Shown here: positions 17,526 through 26,194 of the stretch, piece by piece
How positions within the stretch are numbered: the stretch's first letter is position 1
Layout: each line of letters opens with the position of its first letter
DNA from: Actinomycetes bacterium
GTDB taxonomy: Bacteria; Actinomycetota; Acidimicrobiia; Acidimicrobiales; Ilumatobacteraceae
DNA length: 64,000 nucleotides
Assembly: GCA_021414085.1 (NCBI GenBank)
Contig: JAIOPC010000014.1
Location: 496,001 to 560,000 of the forward strand
Direction of reading: 5' to 3'
Position numbers and translations under genes: made by a program
Notes under the pieces: generated by a model
Seen by the model: the letters and a program-made list of their open reading frames with translations, nothing else
Databases searched by the model: none
Told to the model about the DNA's origin: nothing

Positions 17526-18869
17526 TTACACGGTGTACTTGTCGGCGACGCTGAGGGCGTCGTCGAGGATCGCGAGTCCTTCTTCCACTAGCTCGCGACT
17601 GGTGTTGCACGGTGGAACCACGTGCAAGCGGTTGAAGTGAGTGAACGGCCACAAACCCTTGGTCTTACACGCCGCGGCGAGCTCGACCATCGGCTCGGTG
17701 TCGGCGCCAGCCGCGTTGTACGGCACGAGCGGCTCGCGTGTTGTGCGGTCCTTCACCAGCTCAATTGCCCAGAAGACACCAAGCCCGCGCACATCACCGA
17801 CGCTGGGATGGTTGGCCATCAGCTTCTCCAGCCCTGGGCCGATCACGTCGGTACCGAGCATGCGCGCATGTTCAACGATGCCCTCTTCTTTGAAGATGTT
17901 GATGCTGGCGACAGCCGATGCGCACGCGAGGGGATGGCCCGAGTAGGTGAGGCCGCCTGGGAAGGCGCGATCTTTGAACGAGTCGGCGATGGCGCGGCTG
18001 ATCACAACGCCGCCCAACGGTAGGTAACCGGAGTTTGAGCCCTTCGCAAAACAGACCAGGTCGGGAAGCACGCCCCACTTTTGATACGCGAACCATTCGC
18101 CGCAACGAGCGAAACCAGCCATGACCTCGTCGCAGATCATCACGATGCCGTGACGGTCGCAACGGTCGCGCACTCCCTGGAGGTAACCATCGGGTGGAAC
18201 GAGGATGCCGTTGGTGCCGACGACGGTTTCGAGAATGATCGCGGCGACGTTGTTCCCGCCCTCGACCATCAACACGTCGTCGAGATGCGCAAGCGCGCGC
18301 TCGCACTCTTCGGCTTCGTTCGCACTGTGGAACGCACTGCGGTACGTGTACGGGCCCCAGAACTTGACGACGCCCGGCATGCCGGGTTCGCTGGCCCAAC
18401 GGCGCGGATCGCCGGTGAGGGTGATCGCGCCGCTGGTTGCGCCGTGGTAGCTGCGGTAATGGCTGAGCACCTTGAATCGGTTCGTGTGCAGTCGCGCCAT
18501 GCGCACCGCGTTTTCGGTGGCCTCGGCACCGCCGTTGGTGAAGAACACCATGTCGAGCCCGGCGGCTTCGCTGATCAGTCGCGCGGCTTCGCTGCGCGCA
18601 TCATTCGCGTGGAACGGGGCGACCGTGCACAGCTTGTCGGCGTACTCCTTGATCGCGGCGACGAGCTTCGGGTGTTGATGACCGATGTTGACGTTGACCA
18701 ACTGGCTGGAGAAGTCGAGAAACCTGGTGCCGTCTTCGGTCCAGAAGTGGCTGCCTTCGGCTCGGGTAACGACGGCGGGGTTCAAAGCGCCCTGCGCGCT
18801 CCACGAATGGAACACGTGCTTGCGGTCGTTCTTGAAGGCGTCTGCGGGGTGAGTGTCGAGCACGTTCAT
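17526..18869 (-). CDS. Class III aminotransferase (candidate beta-alanine/omega-amino acid:pyruvate transaminase)
   Basis: 447 aa from the ATG at 18869; the frame remains open to 18926 but the extra residues look non-coding. PLP-fold landmarks: FFTNGGAEATENAVRMAR, SHYRSYHGATSGA, MICDEVMAGFARCGEWFAY and the PLP lysine in VCFAKGSNSGYLPLGG. The HSWSAQGALNPAVV start resembles omega-amino acid/taurine:pyruvate transaminases. The pyrimidine block at 2-7 kb lacks a beta-alanine transaminase, and this gene could supply it, giving malonate semialdehyde for MmsA; substrate assignment is inference. Confidence 0.78.
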   Translation of the reverse strand: MNVLDTHPADAFKNDRKHVFHSWSAQGALNPAVVTRAEGSHFWTEDGTRFLDFSSQLVNVNIGHQHPKLVAAIKEYADKLCTVAPFHANDARSEAARLISEAAGLDMVFFTNGGAEATENAVRMARLHTNRFKVLSHYRSYHGATSGAITLTGDPRRWASEPGMPGVVKFWGPYTYRSAFHSANEAEECERALAHLDDVLMVEGGNNVAAIILETVVGTNGILVPPDGYLQGVRDRCDRHGIVMICDEVMAGFARCGEWFAYQKWGVLPDLVCFAKGSNSGYLPLGGVVISRAIADSFKDRAFPGGLTYSGHPLACASAVASINIFKEEGIVEHARMLGTDVIGPGLEKLMANHPSVGDVRGLGVFWAIELVKDRTTREPLVPYNAAGADTEPMVELAAACKTKGLWPFTHFNRLHVVPPCNTSRELVEEGLAILDDALSVADKYTV

Positions 18870-18897
18870 GGGTGGCCATGGTAGTACCGTTCGGCGA

Positions 18898-19563
18898 ATG
18901 GGAGAGATGGTCACATTCAAGAGCAATGGGCATACGTGCGATGGCTACATCGCCGGTGCTGGCCCCGGTGTGCTGGTGATTCAAGAATGGTGGGGCCTGG
19001 TGCCACACATCAAAGACGTTGTTGATCGGTTTGCGGCTGCCGGGTTCACGGCGCTGGCACCCGATCTGTACCACGGCCAGTCGAGCAACGAATCCGACGG
19101 TGCGGGCAAGTTGATGATGGCGCTCAATCTGCAACAAGCAGGTAAGGACATGAGCGGAGCGGTCGACCTGCTGCAAGAGCGATCGGGTTCCAAGAAGGTC
19201 GGCGTCGTCGGCTACTGCATGGGCGGCGGCCTTGCGCTGGTCGTCGCTTCGCAGCGCCCCGACGCCATCGTCGCGTGCGCTCCGTATTACGGCGTGATTG
19301 GGTGGGAGTCGGCGCAGCCCGATTGGTCGGCGATCTCGGCAACCGTCGTTGGCGAGTACGCCGAGCACGACGACTACGCCGGCCCGGAGCCAACCCGTGC
19401 GTTTGAGAAGAAGCTGCGCGATCTCGGCAAGGACGCCACGATGCACATCCATGCCGGCGCCCACCACGGCTTCTTCAACGACTCGCGCCCCGAGGTGTAC
19501 TCGGCCACCGACGCGGATGAAGCCTGGGAGCGTACGACGGCGTTGTTCCGCTCGAAGCTGTAG
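18898..19563 (+). CDS. Dienelactone hydrolase family protein
   Basis: 221 aa alpha/beta hydrolase. GVLVIQEWWGLVPHIKDVVDRFAAAGF is followed by the nucleophile elbow GYCMGGGLAL (Cys) and a C-terminal His in HAGAHHGFFND, giving the Cys-Asp-His triad of carboxymethylenebutenolidases. The natural substrate is unknown, since most family members are not in chloroaromatic pathways. The start is ATG at 18898, divergent from the aminotransferase with only 28 bases between. A perfect palindromic repeat follows its stop. Confidence 0.85.
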   Translation: MGEMVTFKSNGHTCDGYIAGAGPGVLVIQEWWGLVPHIKDVVDRFAAAGFTALAPDLYHGQSSNESDGAGKLMMALNLQQAGKDMSGAVDLLQERSGSKKVGVVGYCMGGGLALVVASQRPDAIVACAPYYGVIGWESAQPDWSAISATVVGEYAEHDDYAGPEPTRAFEKKLRDLGKDATMHIHAGAHHGFFNDSRPEVYSATDADEAWERTTALFRSKL

Positions 19564-19564
19564 T

Positions 19565-19649
19565 CCGGGGGTTTGCTGCAAGTTTCGGCCGGTCGGGGGT
19601 TTCGTGCCGGAATTCCGGCACGAAACCCCCGACAGCACGAAACCCCCGG
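19565..19649. repeat. Nested GGGGGTTTC palindromic repeat, copy 2 (perfect 42-base palindrome)
   Basis: Positions 19592-19633 are a perfect inverted repeat centred on GGAATTCC, with arms reading GTCGGGGGTTTCGTGCC. An outer, looser pair (CCGGGGGTTTGCTG at 19565 and CAGCACGAAACCCCCGG ending 19649) encloses it. It fills the gap between the convergent dienelactone hydrolase and mcl2 genes, where it could act as a bidirectional terminator. It is the best-conserved of three copies in the window. Confidence 0.85.
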
Positions 19650-19667
19650 CCCCGTGAGCTAGTCGCT

Positions 19668-20528
19668 CTAGGCGAGGTCGGCGATCGCGTTTGCTAGTGC
19701 CAGCACGCGCTGAGCGTTTGCGACGTGCAGGTTCTCGATCATCTTGCCGTCGACGGTGATGACGCCTCGGCCGGCGGTGGTGGCCTCCTCGAAAGCAGCG
19801 ATGACTTTCCACGCGTGCTCGACTTCCTCGGCGCTTGGCGACCACACCTCGTTGCATATGTCGACTTGGCCGGGGTGAATCAGTGTCTTGCCGTCGAAGC
19901 CCATCTCGAAGCCCTGCACGCATTCGGCGCGAAAGCTGTCGAGATCCTTCACATCGTTGAACACGCCGTCGAGGATCGTCTTGCCCGCCTCGCGTGCTGC
20001 GAGCAGCGATGCTGCCAGGTGGGGGAGCAGCGGGTAGCGATTGGCTGCGCTGTGCGATGAGCGCAGTTCGCGGGCGAGGTCGTTGGTGCCCATCACCAGT
20101 ACTTCGACGCGCCAGAAGGCGGCGATCGCACGCACGTCGAGGATCGCGGTGGGCGTCTCGACCATTGCCCAGATCCGCATGTCGGCGCGGGCGCCCGCAG
20201 CGTCGAGTCGATCGGCCACCTCAGTCAGGTACTCGACTGACGACACCTTCGGGATGACGACTGCGGCAGCGGAGGTCTGTGCGGCAGCAGCAAGGTCGTC
20301 GACTCCCCAGGGAGTGTCGAGCCCGTTGCAACGGATCGTGAGCTCGCGCGACCCGTATGCGCCCGACGACACAGCTGCCACGGCGTTTGCACGGGCCGTC
20401 GCCTTGGCATCGGGCGCGACCGCGTCTTCCAGATCGAAGATGATCGAGTCGGTTGGAATCGTCTTGGCCTTCTCGAGCGCCCGCTCGTTGGCGGCCGGCA
20501 TGTAAAGCACTGATCGACGAGGGCGCAT
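19668..20528 (-). CDS. mcl2: CitE-family (3S)-malyl-CoA thioesterase-like protein
   Basis: 286 aa from the ATG at 20528, which overlaps the mcl1 stop as ATGA; the frame is open further upstream but lies inside mcl1. RRSVLYMPAANERALEKA, DSIIFDLEDAV, VVIPKVSS, LVMGTNDLARELR and MGFDGKTLIHPGQ match the CitE superfamily, closest in my reading to the Mcl2 malyl-CoA thioesterase of the ethylmalonyl-CoA pathway. It would hydrolyse (3S)-malyl-CoA to malate and CoA. Coupling to mcl1 strongly supports this. A CitE-type lyase is the alternative. Confidence 0.82.
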   Translation of the reverse strand: MRPRRSVLYMPAANERALEKAKTIPTDSIIFDLEDAVAPDAKATARANAVAAVSSGAYGSRELTIRCNGLDTPWGVDDLAAAAQTSAAAVVIPKVSSVEYLTEVADRLDAAGARADMRIWAMVETPTAILDVRAIAAFWRVEVLVMGTNDLARELRSSHSAANRYPLLPHLAASLLAAREAGKTILDGVFNDVKDLDSFRAECVQGFEMGFDGKTLIHPGQVDICNEVWSPSAEEVEHAWKVIAAFEEATTAGRGVITVDGKMIENLHVANAQRVLALANAIADLA

Positions 20529-21571
20529 CAGTATCCGTAGGCCTTCGCGAGCTCCGGATCTCTCGCCGCCAACTGGTGCGCCAGTGATACGACCACTTTG
20601 CACTGCTTCACCGAGGCATCGTCTTCCATCTTGCCGTCGAGCATGATCGCACCGGTGCCGTCGCCCATGGCGTCGATCACACGCTGTGCCTGTTGCACAT
20701 CGGCCGGGCGCGGGCTGAACACGCGCTTTGCGATGTCGATTTGTGACGGGTGCAAGCTCCACGCGCCGACACAACCGAGAAGGTACGCGTTGCGGAACTG
20801 GTCCTCGCACGCAATTGTGTCGGCGATGTCGCCGAAGGGTCCATAGAACGGCAGCAACCCGAAGGTCACGCACGCGTCGACCATGCGAGCGATCGTGTAG
20901 TGCCACAGATCTTGCTGATAGATCGGCCGCTCGTCGCTGCCTTCTTTCGCATCGGCGCGCACGAGGTAATCGGGGTGGCCGCCGCCGACACGCGTCGTCT
21001 TCATTCGACGGTTAGCTGCCAGGTCGGCAGGTCCGAGTGACAGACCCTGCATGCGGGGCGACGCGGCGCAGATTGCCTCGATGTTGGCCACACCGCGAGC
21101 GGTCTCGAGAATTGCGTGCACGAGCAGCGGTCGCTTCAGCCCAGCGCGCGCTTCGAGTTGTGCCAGCAAGCGATCGACGTAGTGAATATCCTCCGGTCCC
21201 TCAACCTTGGGCACCATCACCACGTCGAGTTTGTCGCCGATCTCGGTGACAAGCGTCGTTAGGTCGTCGAGCGCCCACGGTGAATCGAGGCTGTTGATGC
21301 GCGTCCAGAACTGCGTGTTACCGAAATCGACGGTCTTGCCTACCTGGACAAGGCCGGCGCGCGCAGCCTGCTTGTCGGCCATCGGAATGGCGTCTTCCAG
21401 GTTGCCGAGCAGAATGTCGACCGTCGGCACCAGCGCAGGCAGCTTGGCGACCAACTTCTCGTTCTGGGGCGGAAAGAAGTGGATGACCCGACTCGGCCGC
21501 ACCGGAATCTCGCGAAAGGGGTCGGGAGCTCCGGCTGCGAGTGGCTTGAAGAAGTCACGAGGGCTTTTCAC
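20528..21571 (-). CDS. mcl1: L-malyl-CoA/beta-methylmalyl-CoA lyase
   Basis: 347 aa. Length and motifs match malyl-CoA lyases: FYKPLA-like [79 protein letters not shown] and [12 protein letters not shown]. It cleaves beta-methylmalyl-CoA to glyoxylate and propionyl-CoA, and in the reverse sense joins glyoxylate with acetyl-CoA. It forms a coupled pair with mcl2. The key carboxylase Ccr and the mutase Ecm of the ethylmalonyl-CoA pathway are not in the window. Confidence 0.9.
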   Translation of the reverse strand: MKSPRDFFKPLAAGAPDPFREIPVRPSRVIHFFPPQNEKLVAKLPALVPTVDILLGNLEDAIPMADKQAARAGLVQVGKTVDFGNTQFWTRINSLDSPWALDDLTTLVTEIGDKLDVVMVPKVEGPEDIHYVDRLLAQLEARAGLKRPLLVHAILETARGVANIEAICAASPRMQGLSLGPADLAANRRMKTTRVGGGHPDYLVRADAKEGSDERPIYQQDLWHYTIARMVDACVTFGLLPFYGPFGDIADTIACEDQFRNAYLLGCVGAWSLHPSQIDIAKRVFSPRPADVQQAQRVIDAMGDGTGAIMLDGKMEDDASVKQCKVVVSLAHQLAARDPELAKAYGY

Positions 21572-21616
21572 AGCACAAGACTTTCACACGGCGTGTTCCC
21601 GGTTAGCTTTCACGGC

Positions 21617-22300
21617 GTGTTAGCGAGCAACTTCGACGCAATCCTTTTCGATGCTGGTGGCATCTTTCTGCTGCCCGACCCGACGGTGCTGGGTCCGCTG
21701 CTGGTGTACCACGGCGGTGATCCCTCGGAAGCTGCCCACCGACGAGCCCACTATGCGGGCATGGCGGCGAAGAGCGCTGCCGGTTCCACCGAGAAGTTCT
21801 GGGACGAGTACAACCTCGCCTACGTTCGCTCGATTGGCGTGTTCGATCACGAGATCGAGCTTGCGGCCGAGGTGCTCGGACGCAGCCGCAACGCCTACAC
21901 CTGGCGTTGGCCGATTCCCGAGAGCCTGAGCGCGTTGCGCAAGCTGCACGATGCGGGCATGCCGATGGGCGTTATCAGCAACGCATCGGGACAGATCGCC
22001 GAAGTGCTTGCGCGCAGCGGCATCTGCCAGGTCGGCGAAGGACCCTCGATTCCAATGCGAGTAATCATCGATAGCCACCTCGTCGGCGTTGCTAAACCCG
22101 ATCCACACATCTTTGATTTCGCACTCGATTACTTCGTCGGTATCGACCGCTCGCGCATCGCGTACATCGGCGACTCGGTCACGATGGATGTTGGCGGCGC
22201 TCGAGCGGCCGGCTTGCATCCCATTTTGCTCGACCCGCACGACGATCACCCCGGTGCCGACTTCGACCGTCTGCGCAGTTTGGAAGAGCTGCTCGCGTGA
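21617..22300 (+). CDS. HAD-superfamily hydrolase
   Basis: 227 aa from a GTG at 21617. Motif I is modified: FDAILFDAGGIFLLPD gives DAGG rather than the usual DxDGT, so the second catalytic Asp is replaced by Gly. Motif II lies in PMGVISNASGQIA, and motif III/IV in GVAKPDPHIFDFAL and IAYIGDSVTMDVGGARAAGL. The first Asp and the GDS segment remain, so phosphatase activity is possible but not certain. It overlaps the next gene by GTGA and is divergent from mcl1. Confidence 0.78.
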   Translation: MLASNFDAILFDAGGIFLLPDPTVLGPLLVYHGGDPSEAAHRRAHYAGMAAKSAAGSTEKFWDEYNLAYVRSIGVFDHEIELAAEVLGRSRNAYTWRWPIPESLSALRKLHDAGMPMGVISNASGQIAEVLARSGICQVGEGPSIPMRVIIDSHLVGVAKPDPHIFDFALDYFVGIDRSRIAYIGDSVTMDVGGARAAGLHPILLDPHDDHPGADFDRLRSLEELLA

Positions 22301-22902
22301 CCGCCCCGCGAGTCAGCGCGGCGTGGGCGAAGTGGCGCGCTGGGGTCGACTTGAACGAGTACCACGTGCGTTGGCAACGCATGGAACAACGCGGCGAGGC
22401 ATCGCACGGCGAGGCCGACTTCATCGAGTCGCTCAATCCCACGAGCGTGCTCGACGCCGGTTGTGGCATGGGCAGGGTTGCGATCGAACTGCATCGTCGC
22501 GGCATTGAAGTCGAGGGTGTCGACCTCGATGACGACCTCTTGGTGTTTGCACGCGCAGATGGTCCGCACATCACGTGGCACTCGGGTGACCTGGCAACCG
22601 CATCGTTCGGGCGTTCGTTTCAAGTAATCGCGATGCCCGGCAACGTGATGATCTTTTGTCGAGTCGAGGATCGGGCGAAAGTCGTCGCCAACCTGGCCGA
22701 GCACCTGAGCGAGGACGGGTTCTTGGTAGCGGGCTTCTCACTGACTGGCGCGGGGGAGGCGTTGACCGTGGACGAGTACGACGACGCATGTACCGCCGCC
22801 GGACTGAACCTGGTCAGTCGATTCGCAAGCTGGGAACGCGCGCCGTACGAGGGCGGCGACTACGCGGTTTCCGTGCATCGGGCAAATCGGTGGACGGAGT
22901 GA
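22297..22902 (+). CDS. Class I SAM-dependent methyltransferase
   Basis: 201 aa, GTG start overlapping the HAD gene stop. The SAM-binding glycine loop is SVLDAGCGMGRVAIELHRRG, with the acidic end of strand 2 at VEGVDLDDDLL and strand 4 in FQVIAMPGNVMIF. Substrate unknown. The tight overlap with the HAD gene suggests a shared pathway or modification step. Confidence 0.82.
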   Translation: MTAPRVSAAWAKWRAGVDLNEYHVRWQRMEQRGEASHGEADFIESLNPTSVLDAGCGMGRVAIELHRRGIEVEGVDLDDDLLVFARADGPHITWHSGDLATASFGRSFQVIAMPGNVMIFCRVEDRAKVVANLAEHLSEDGFLVAGFSLTGAGEALTVDEYDDACTAAGLNLVSRFASWERAPYEGGDYAVSVHRANRWTE

Positions 22903-22925
22903 GTTTGGTGCGGCATGCTCATGAC

Positions 22926-23204
22926 ATGTCCACGCAAGTTGCAATTAGGTTGCCCGACGACCTCGTCGGCGAACTCGATTGGCTGGTCGGCCGCTGCGAC
23001 TACTCAAGCCGTTCCGAAGCGATGCGTTTCGCAATCAACGCGCTTGTTCGCGTCGAGAGATCGCGAGAGATCGACGAGCAGTACGTAGCGGCATATACCA
23101 AGCATCCGCAAACCGAAGAAGAGTTGGCTGGACTCGACCATCAGAGCTTCGCCGACCTCGACGACGACGAAGATTGGTCTTGGCTCTGGTCGACTGTTAG
23201 CTAG
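22926..23204 (+). CDS. Ribbon-helix-helix (CopG/ParD-like) DNA-binding protein
   Basis: 92 aa. The N-terminus STQVAIRLPDDLVGELDWLVGRCDYSSRSEAMRFAI carries the strand-helix-helix pattern of RHH repressors and antitoxins. A flexible acidic tail (DLDDDEDWSWLW) resembles toxin-binding tails. No toxin gene lies on either side: a methyltransferase precedes it and mcd follows on the opposite strand. It is therefore either an orphan antitoxin or a plain transcriptional repressor. Confidence 0.75.
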   Translation: MSTQVAIRLPDDLVGELDWLVGRCDYSSRSEAMRFAINALVRVERSREIDEQYVAAYTKHPQTEEELAGLDHQSFADLDDDEDWSWLWSTVS

Positions 23205-23218
23205 TGCTCTCGCGCTGT

Positions 23219-23248
23219 CGTTAACTACACAGCCGTTAACCACACAGT
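23219..23248. repeat. Short tandem repeat spanning the mcd stop
   Basis: CGTTAACTACACAGC is followed directly by CGTTAACCACACAGT, a 15-base unit repeated with two mismatches. The second unit contains the mcd stop codon at 23236. Probably a slippage duplication; each unit carries GTTAAC. Confidence 0.6.
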
Positions 23249-24855
23249 CGACGGGCGATCACCTTTAAGCACAGCGTTTCGTCGGCACCTTCGAAGATGC
23301 TGAGCACGCGAGCATCGACGAAGTAGCGCGACACCGGAAACTCTTCGGCGTAACCCATTCCACCGTGAATCTGCATTGCCTCACGAGTGACCCACTCGGC
23401 GGCCTTACACACGTAGGCCTTCACCATCGCGGCTTCGGCGGTGCCTCCGCGCTCGTCGGTGCTCTCGGCCATCACGCGAGCGACGTGATACGCGAACTGG
23501 CGACCAGCCTGAATCAGCATCACCATGCGGCCAAGCTTCACCTGCGTCAGCTGGTAGTCGGCGATTGGTGCACCGAACACCTTGCGGTTGCGGGCGTAGT
23601 CGACGGCCGCCTCGTACGCAGCCTGCATCACACCGACGGCACGGGCCGCGGTCTGCAGTCGGCCGTTCTCGAACCCGGCCATCTGCATTGCGAATCCCTT
23701 GCCGAGTCCATCGGTCTCGCCGATGAGATTGGTCGCCGGCACCCACCAATCGACGAGCGACACCTCGTAGCTGTGCATGCCGCGGTAGCCGATCGTGTCG
23801 ATCGCACGACCCTCCATCGTTCCGACGATGCCATCGCCGCGCGCTGGCTGACTGAACGAGAACGCATGGCCCTCGCCACGTGGCTTGGGAACGATAAACA
23901 GGCTGAGACCGCGATGAGTCTTCGACGTGTCGCTGTCGGTGCGTGCCAGCAGTGCCAACACGTCGGCGCGGGCGCCGAAAGTGCACCACGTCTTGACGCC
24001 GTTGATCACATAGCCGGCCGCGCCGTCAGGCCCAGCGGCGGCCGAAGCGGTGACTTTCAGGTTCGCAACGTCGCTGCCGTAGTCGGGTTCCGTGACGGCG
24101 ACCGCAGGCATCACTTCAGCGGTTGCCAGCTTGGGCAACCATTCCGCCTTCTGATCTTCGGTGCCACCCTTGAGCAGCGCGCGCGTGAGGATTTCGGGCC
24201 GCGTGATCAGTGAGCCGCCGATTCCTAGCGAGCCACGACTCAGTTCCTCGGTAGCGACGACCATCGCGACGTACTCGTTGGAGCCACCCTCGCTGAATCC
24301 GCCGTACTCGGCCGGCACGCTGAGACCGAAGGCGCCCATCGCCGCCAGGCCCTGCACGATCTCTTCCGGTACGTCGGCGTTGGCGCGGTGCACGTGCTCG
24401 GCGTGGGGTTTGATCACTTTGTCCGCAAAACTGCGGAACGTGTCGGCGACCATCGTCATCTCGTCGTCGAGGTGCAGCGGCCCAGGTGTCTCGGCGAGTG
24501 ACGCGAGGAATTCGGGTGCTCGGAACTTTTCAAGCAGCGGGTGCGCGGCCCTCAGTGGCGCAATCTCGACACCCCACACCGACTCGCGGCCGGCGACGCG
24601 GGTGATGAGGTCGTGCACCATCTCGGCGGTGAAGGCGCAAGCGATGCGCGCTTCGACGGTGCCGCGGCTCCCGTAATCCTGCAGTGCCCGAGCTGCCGCA
24701 ACCTGCGCAGCGGCGTGGGCCAGGTCGTATGCAAGCACTTGATTGGCATCCGGCCCGCCGTTCTTGGTCAGCGTACGAATGCCCGCGTCCACCACAGAGG
24801 CCGCGAGATTGATTGCGTCGGTCGCCGCCGAGAGGTCGGCTTCAGAAATTGTCAC
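23236..24855 (-). CDS. mcd: (2S)-methylsuccinyl-CoA dehydrogenase
   Basis: 539 aa, about 150 residues longer than ordinary acyl-CoA dehydrogenases. The N-terminal helical extension (residues 1-130) and the core motifs fit Mcd of the ethylmalonyl-CoA pathway: LGIGGSLITRPEILTRALLKGG, VTEPDYGSDVANLKV, GVKTWCTFGARADVLALLAR, TIGYRGMHSYE and QIHGGMGYAEEFPVSRYF. It oxidises methylsuccinyl-CoA to mesaconyl-CoA, passing electrons to ETF. The neighbouring mcl1/mcl2 genes act later in the same pathway. Start is a GTG at 24855. Confidence 0.8.
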   Translation of the reverse strand: MTISEADLSAATDAINLAASVVDAGIRTLTKNGGPDANQVLAYDLAHAAAQVAAARALQDYGSRGTVEARIACAFTAEMVHDLITRVAGRESVWGVEIAPLRAAHPLLEKFRAPEFLASLAETPGPLHLDDEMTMVADTFRSFADKVIKPHAEHVHRANADVPEEIVQGLAAMGAFGLSVPAEYGGFSEGGSNEYVAMVVATEELSRGSLGIGGSLITRPEILTRALLKGGTEDQKAEWLPKLATAEVMPAVAVTEPDYGSDVANLKVTASAAAGPDGAAGYVINGVKTWCTFGARADVLALLARTDSDTSKTHRGLSLFIVPKPRGEGHAFSFSQPARGDGIVGTMEGRAIDTIGYRGMHSYEVSLVDWWVPATNLIGETDGLGKGFAMQMAGFENGRLQTAARAVGVMQAAYEAAVDYARNRKVFGAPIADYQLTQVKLGRMVMLIQAGRQFAYHVARVMAESTDERGGTAEAAMVKAYVCKAAEWVTREAMQIHGGMGYAEEFPVSRYFVDARVLSIFEGADETLCLKVIARRLCG

Positions 24856-24890
24856 GGTTCGAGGCTACTGAGATGTGCGATGCTGCCCAC

Positions 24891-25508
24891 ATGTCGTTCA
24901 AGGACCCAGCGTCGAAGGAGCCGGTACGGGTTTGCGTCTACTGCGGTTCGAATGAGGGCAGTTCGGAGGCCTTCGCCACCAGCGCCCGCCAACTTGGTGC
25001 TGCGCTCGCGAATCGCGGAATAGGGATGGTTTTCGGTGGCGGCAGCGTCGGCCTGATGGGTGTTGCGGCCGACTCCGCGATGCAGGCAGGCGGCGAAGTC
25101 ACCGGCGTGATCACCGAACAGCTTGTCGGCGCGGAGGTCGCCCACCGATCGCTCACCACCTTGGAGATTGTAGCGACGATGCACGAGCGCAAAGCCCGGC
25201 TGTGCGAATTGGCGACCGGGTTCATTGTGTTGCCCGGTGGCTTCGGCACGGTTGACGAGTTCGCGGAGATGCTCACTTGGAATCAACTCGGCATCATCGC
25301 CAAGCCGGTGGTGCTGCTCGACATCTCCGGCTACTGGACGCCGCTGTTCCAGTGGATGGATGATGCCGTCAAGGCTGGCTTCGTGCGACCCTCGCATCGG
25401 ATGCTGGCGCAACGAGCCCGCAACGTCGATGAGGCGATCGCGCTCGCCACCAGTCCGGTTCCGGACACGCCACACAAGTGGCTGGACCGCGACGCGGTAC
25501 GTCCTTAA
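24891..25508 (+). CDS. LOG-family nucleoside 5'-monophosphate phosphoribohydrolase
   Basis: 205 aa from the ATG at 24891. The Rossmann-like LOG fold is shown by RVCVYCGSNEGSSEAF, GMVFGGGSVGLMGVAADSAM and the catalytic signature LPGGFGTVDEFAEMLTW. Family members release adenine-type bases from nucleoside monophosphates (cytokinin activation in plants and actinobacteria). It is divergent from mcd and its stop overlaps the kdpE stop on the other strand by 4 bases. Confidence 0.88.
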   Translation: MSFKDPASKEPVRVCVYCGSNEGSSEAFATSARQLGAALANRGIGMVFGGGSVGLMGVAADSAMQAGGEVTGVITEQLVGAEVAHRSLTTLEIVATMHERKARLCELATGFIVLPGGFGTVDEFAEMLTWNQLGIIAKPVVLLDISGYWTPLFQWMDDAVKAGFVRPSHRMLAQRARNVDEAIALATSPVPDTPHKWLDRDAVRP

Positions 25509-26194
25509 CTCGCAGCGTCCGGTTCGAAGCGATAACCGATTCCGGGCTCGGTGAGAAAGAACCGCGGGCGACTCGGTTCGGGTTCCAACTTCTTGCGAAT
25601 GGCCGCCAGATGCACGCGCAGGTAGTTGGTCTCGTGCTCGTACTGTGGCCCCCATACCTGCTGCAGTAGTTGTCGCTGCGTTACCAGTCGTCCAGGATGG
25701 CGCACGAGCGCTTCGACGATTTCCCACTCGATGGGTGTGAGGTGAACAGGTTCGCCGCCGGGCAGAGTTGCGTGCTTTTCCGCCAAATCGATGGTGAACG
25801 ACGAGGTGCTGACCTTCGGCTGCTCGGGAACCGGTTGGTGACGTCGAAGCGCGGCGCGCAACCTGGCGAGCACCTCGTTCATGCCGAAGGGCTTCGTGAC
25901 GTAGTCATCGGCGCCGGCATCTAGTGCGCGCACCTTGTCGGCCTCGCCATCGCGCACTGACAGCATGATGATCGGCACAGAAGTCCAACCGCGCAGGCCC
26001 TCCACCACCGCAACTCCATCGATGCCAGGTAGTCCTATGTCGAGCAGTACGAGATCGGGTGGTCGGGCGGCGGCGTGTGCCAATGCTTCTTCACCACTCA
26101 CGGCAACGTCGACCTCGTACCCTCGCGCGGTGAGGTTGATGGTCAGCGACTTGCGAATTTGAGCCTCATCGTCGACGACCAGAATCTTCGTCAC
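25505..26194 (-). CDS. kdpE: Response regulator KdpE
   Basis: 229 aa from the GTG at 26194, which overlaps the kdpD stop. The receiver domain (KILVVDDEAQIRKSL, phospho-acceptor Asp in LVLLDIGLPGIDG, and the conserved Lys in YVTKPFGMNEVLARL) is followed by an OmpR-type winged helix (VHLTPIEWEIVEALVRHPGRLVTQ). It is the DNA-binding partner of KdpD controlling kdp transcription. It is the last gene of the operon. Confidence 0.95.
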   Translation of the reverse strand: MTKILVVDDEAQIRKSLTINLTARGYEVDVAVSGEEALAHAAARPPDLVLLDIGLPGIDGVAVVEGLRGWTSVPIIMLSVRDGEADKVRALDAGADDYVTKPFGMNEVLARLRAALRRHQPVPEQPKVSTSSFTIDLAEKHATLPGGEPVHLTPIEWEIVEALVRHPGRLVTQRQLLQQVWGPQYEHETNYLRVHLAAIRKKLEPEPSRPRFFLTEPGIGYRFEPDAAS

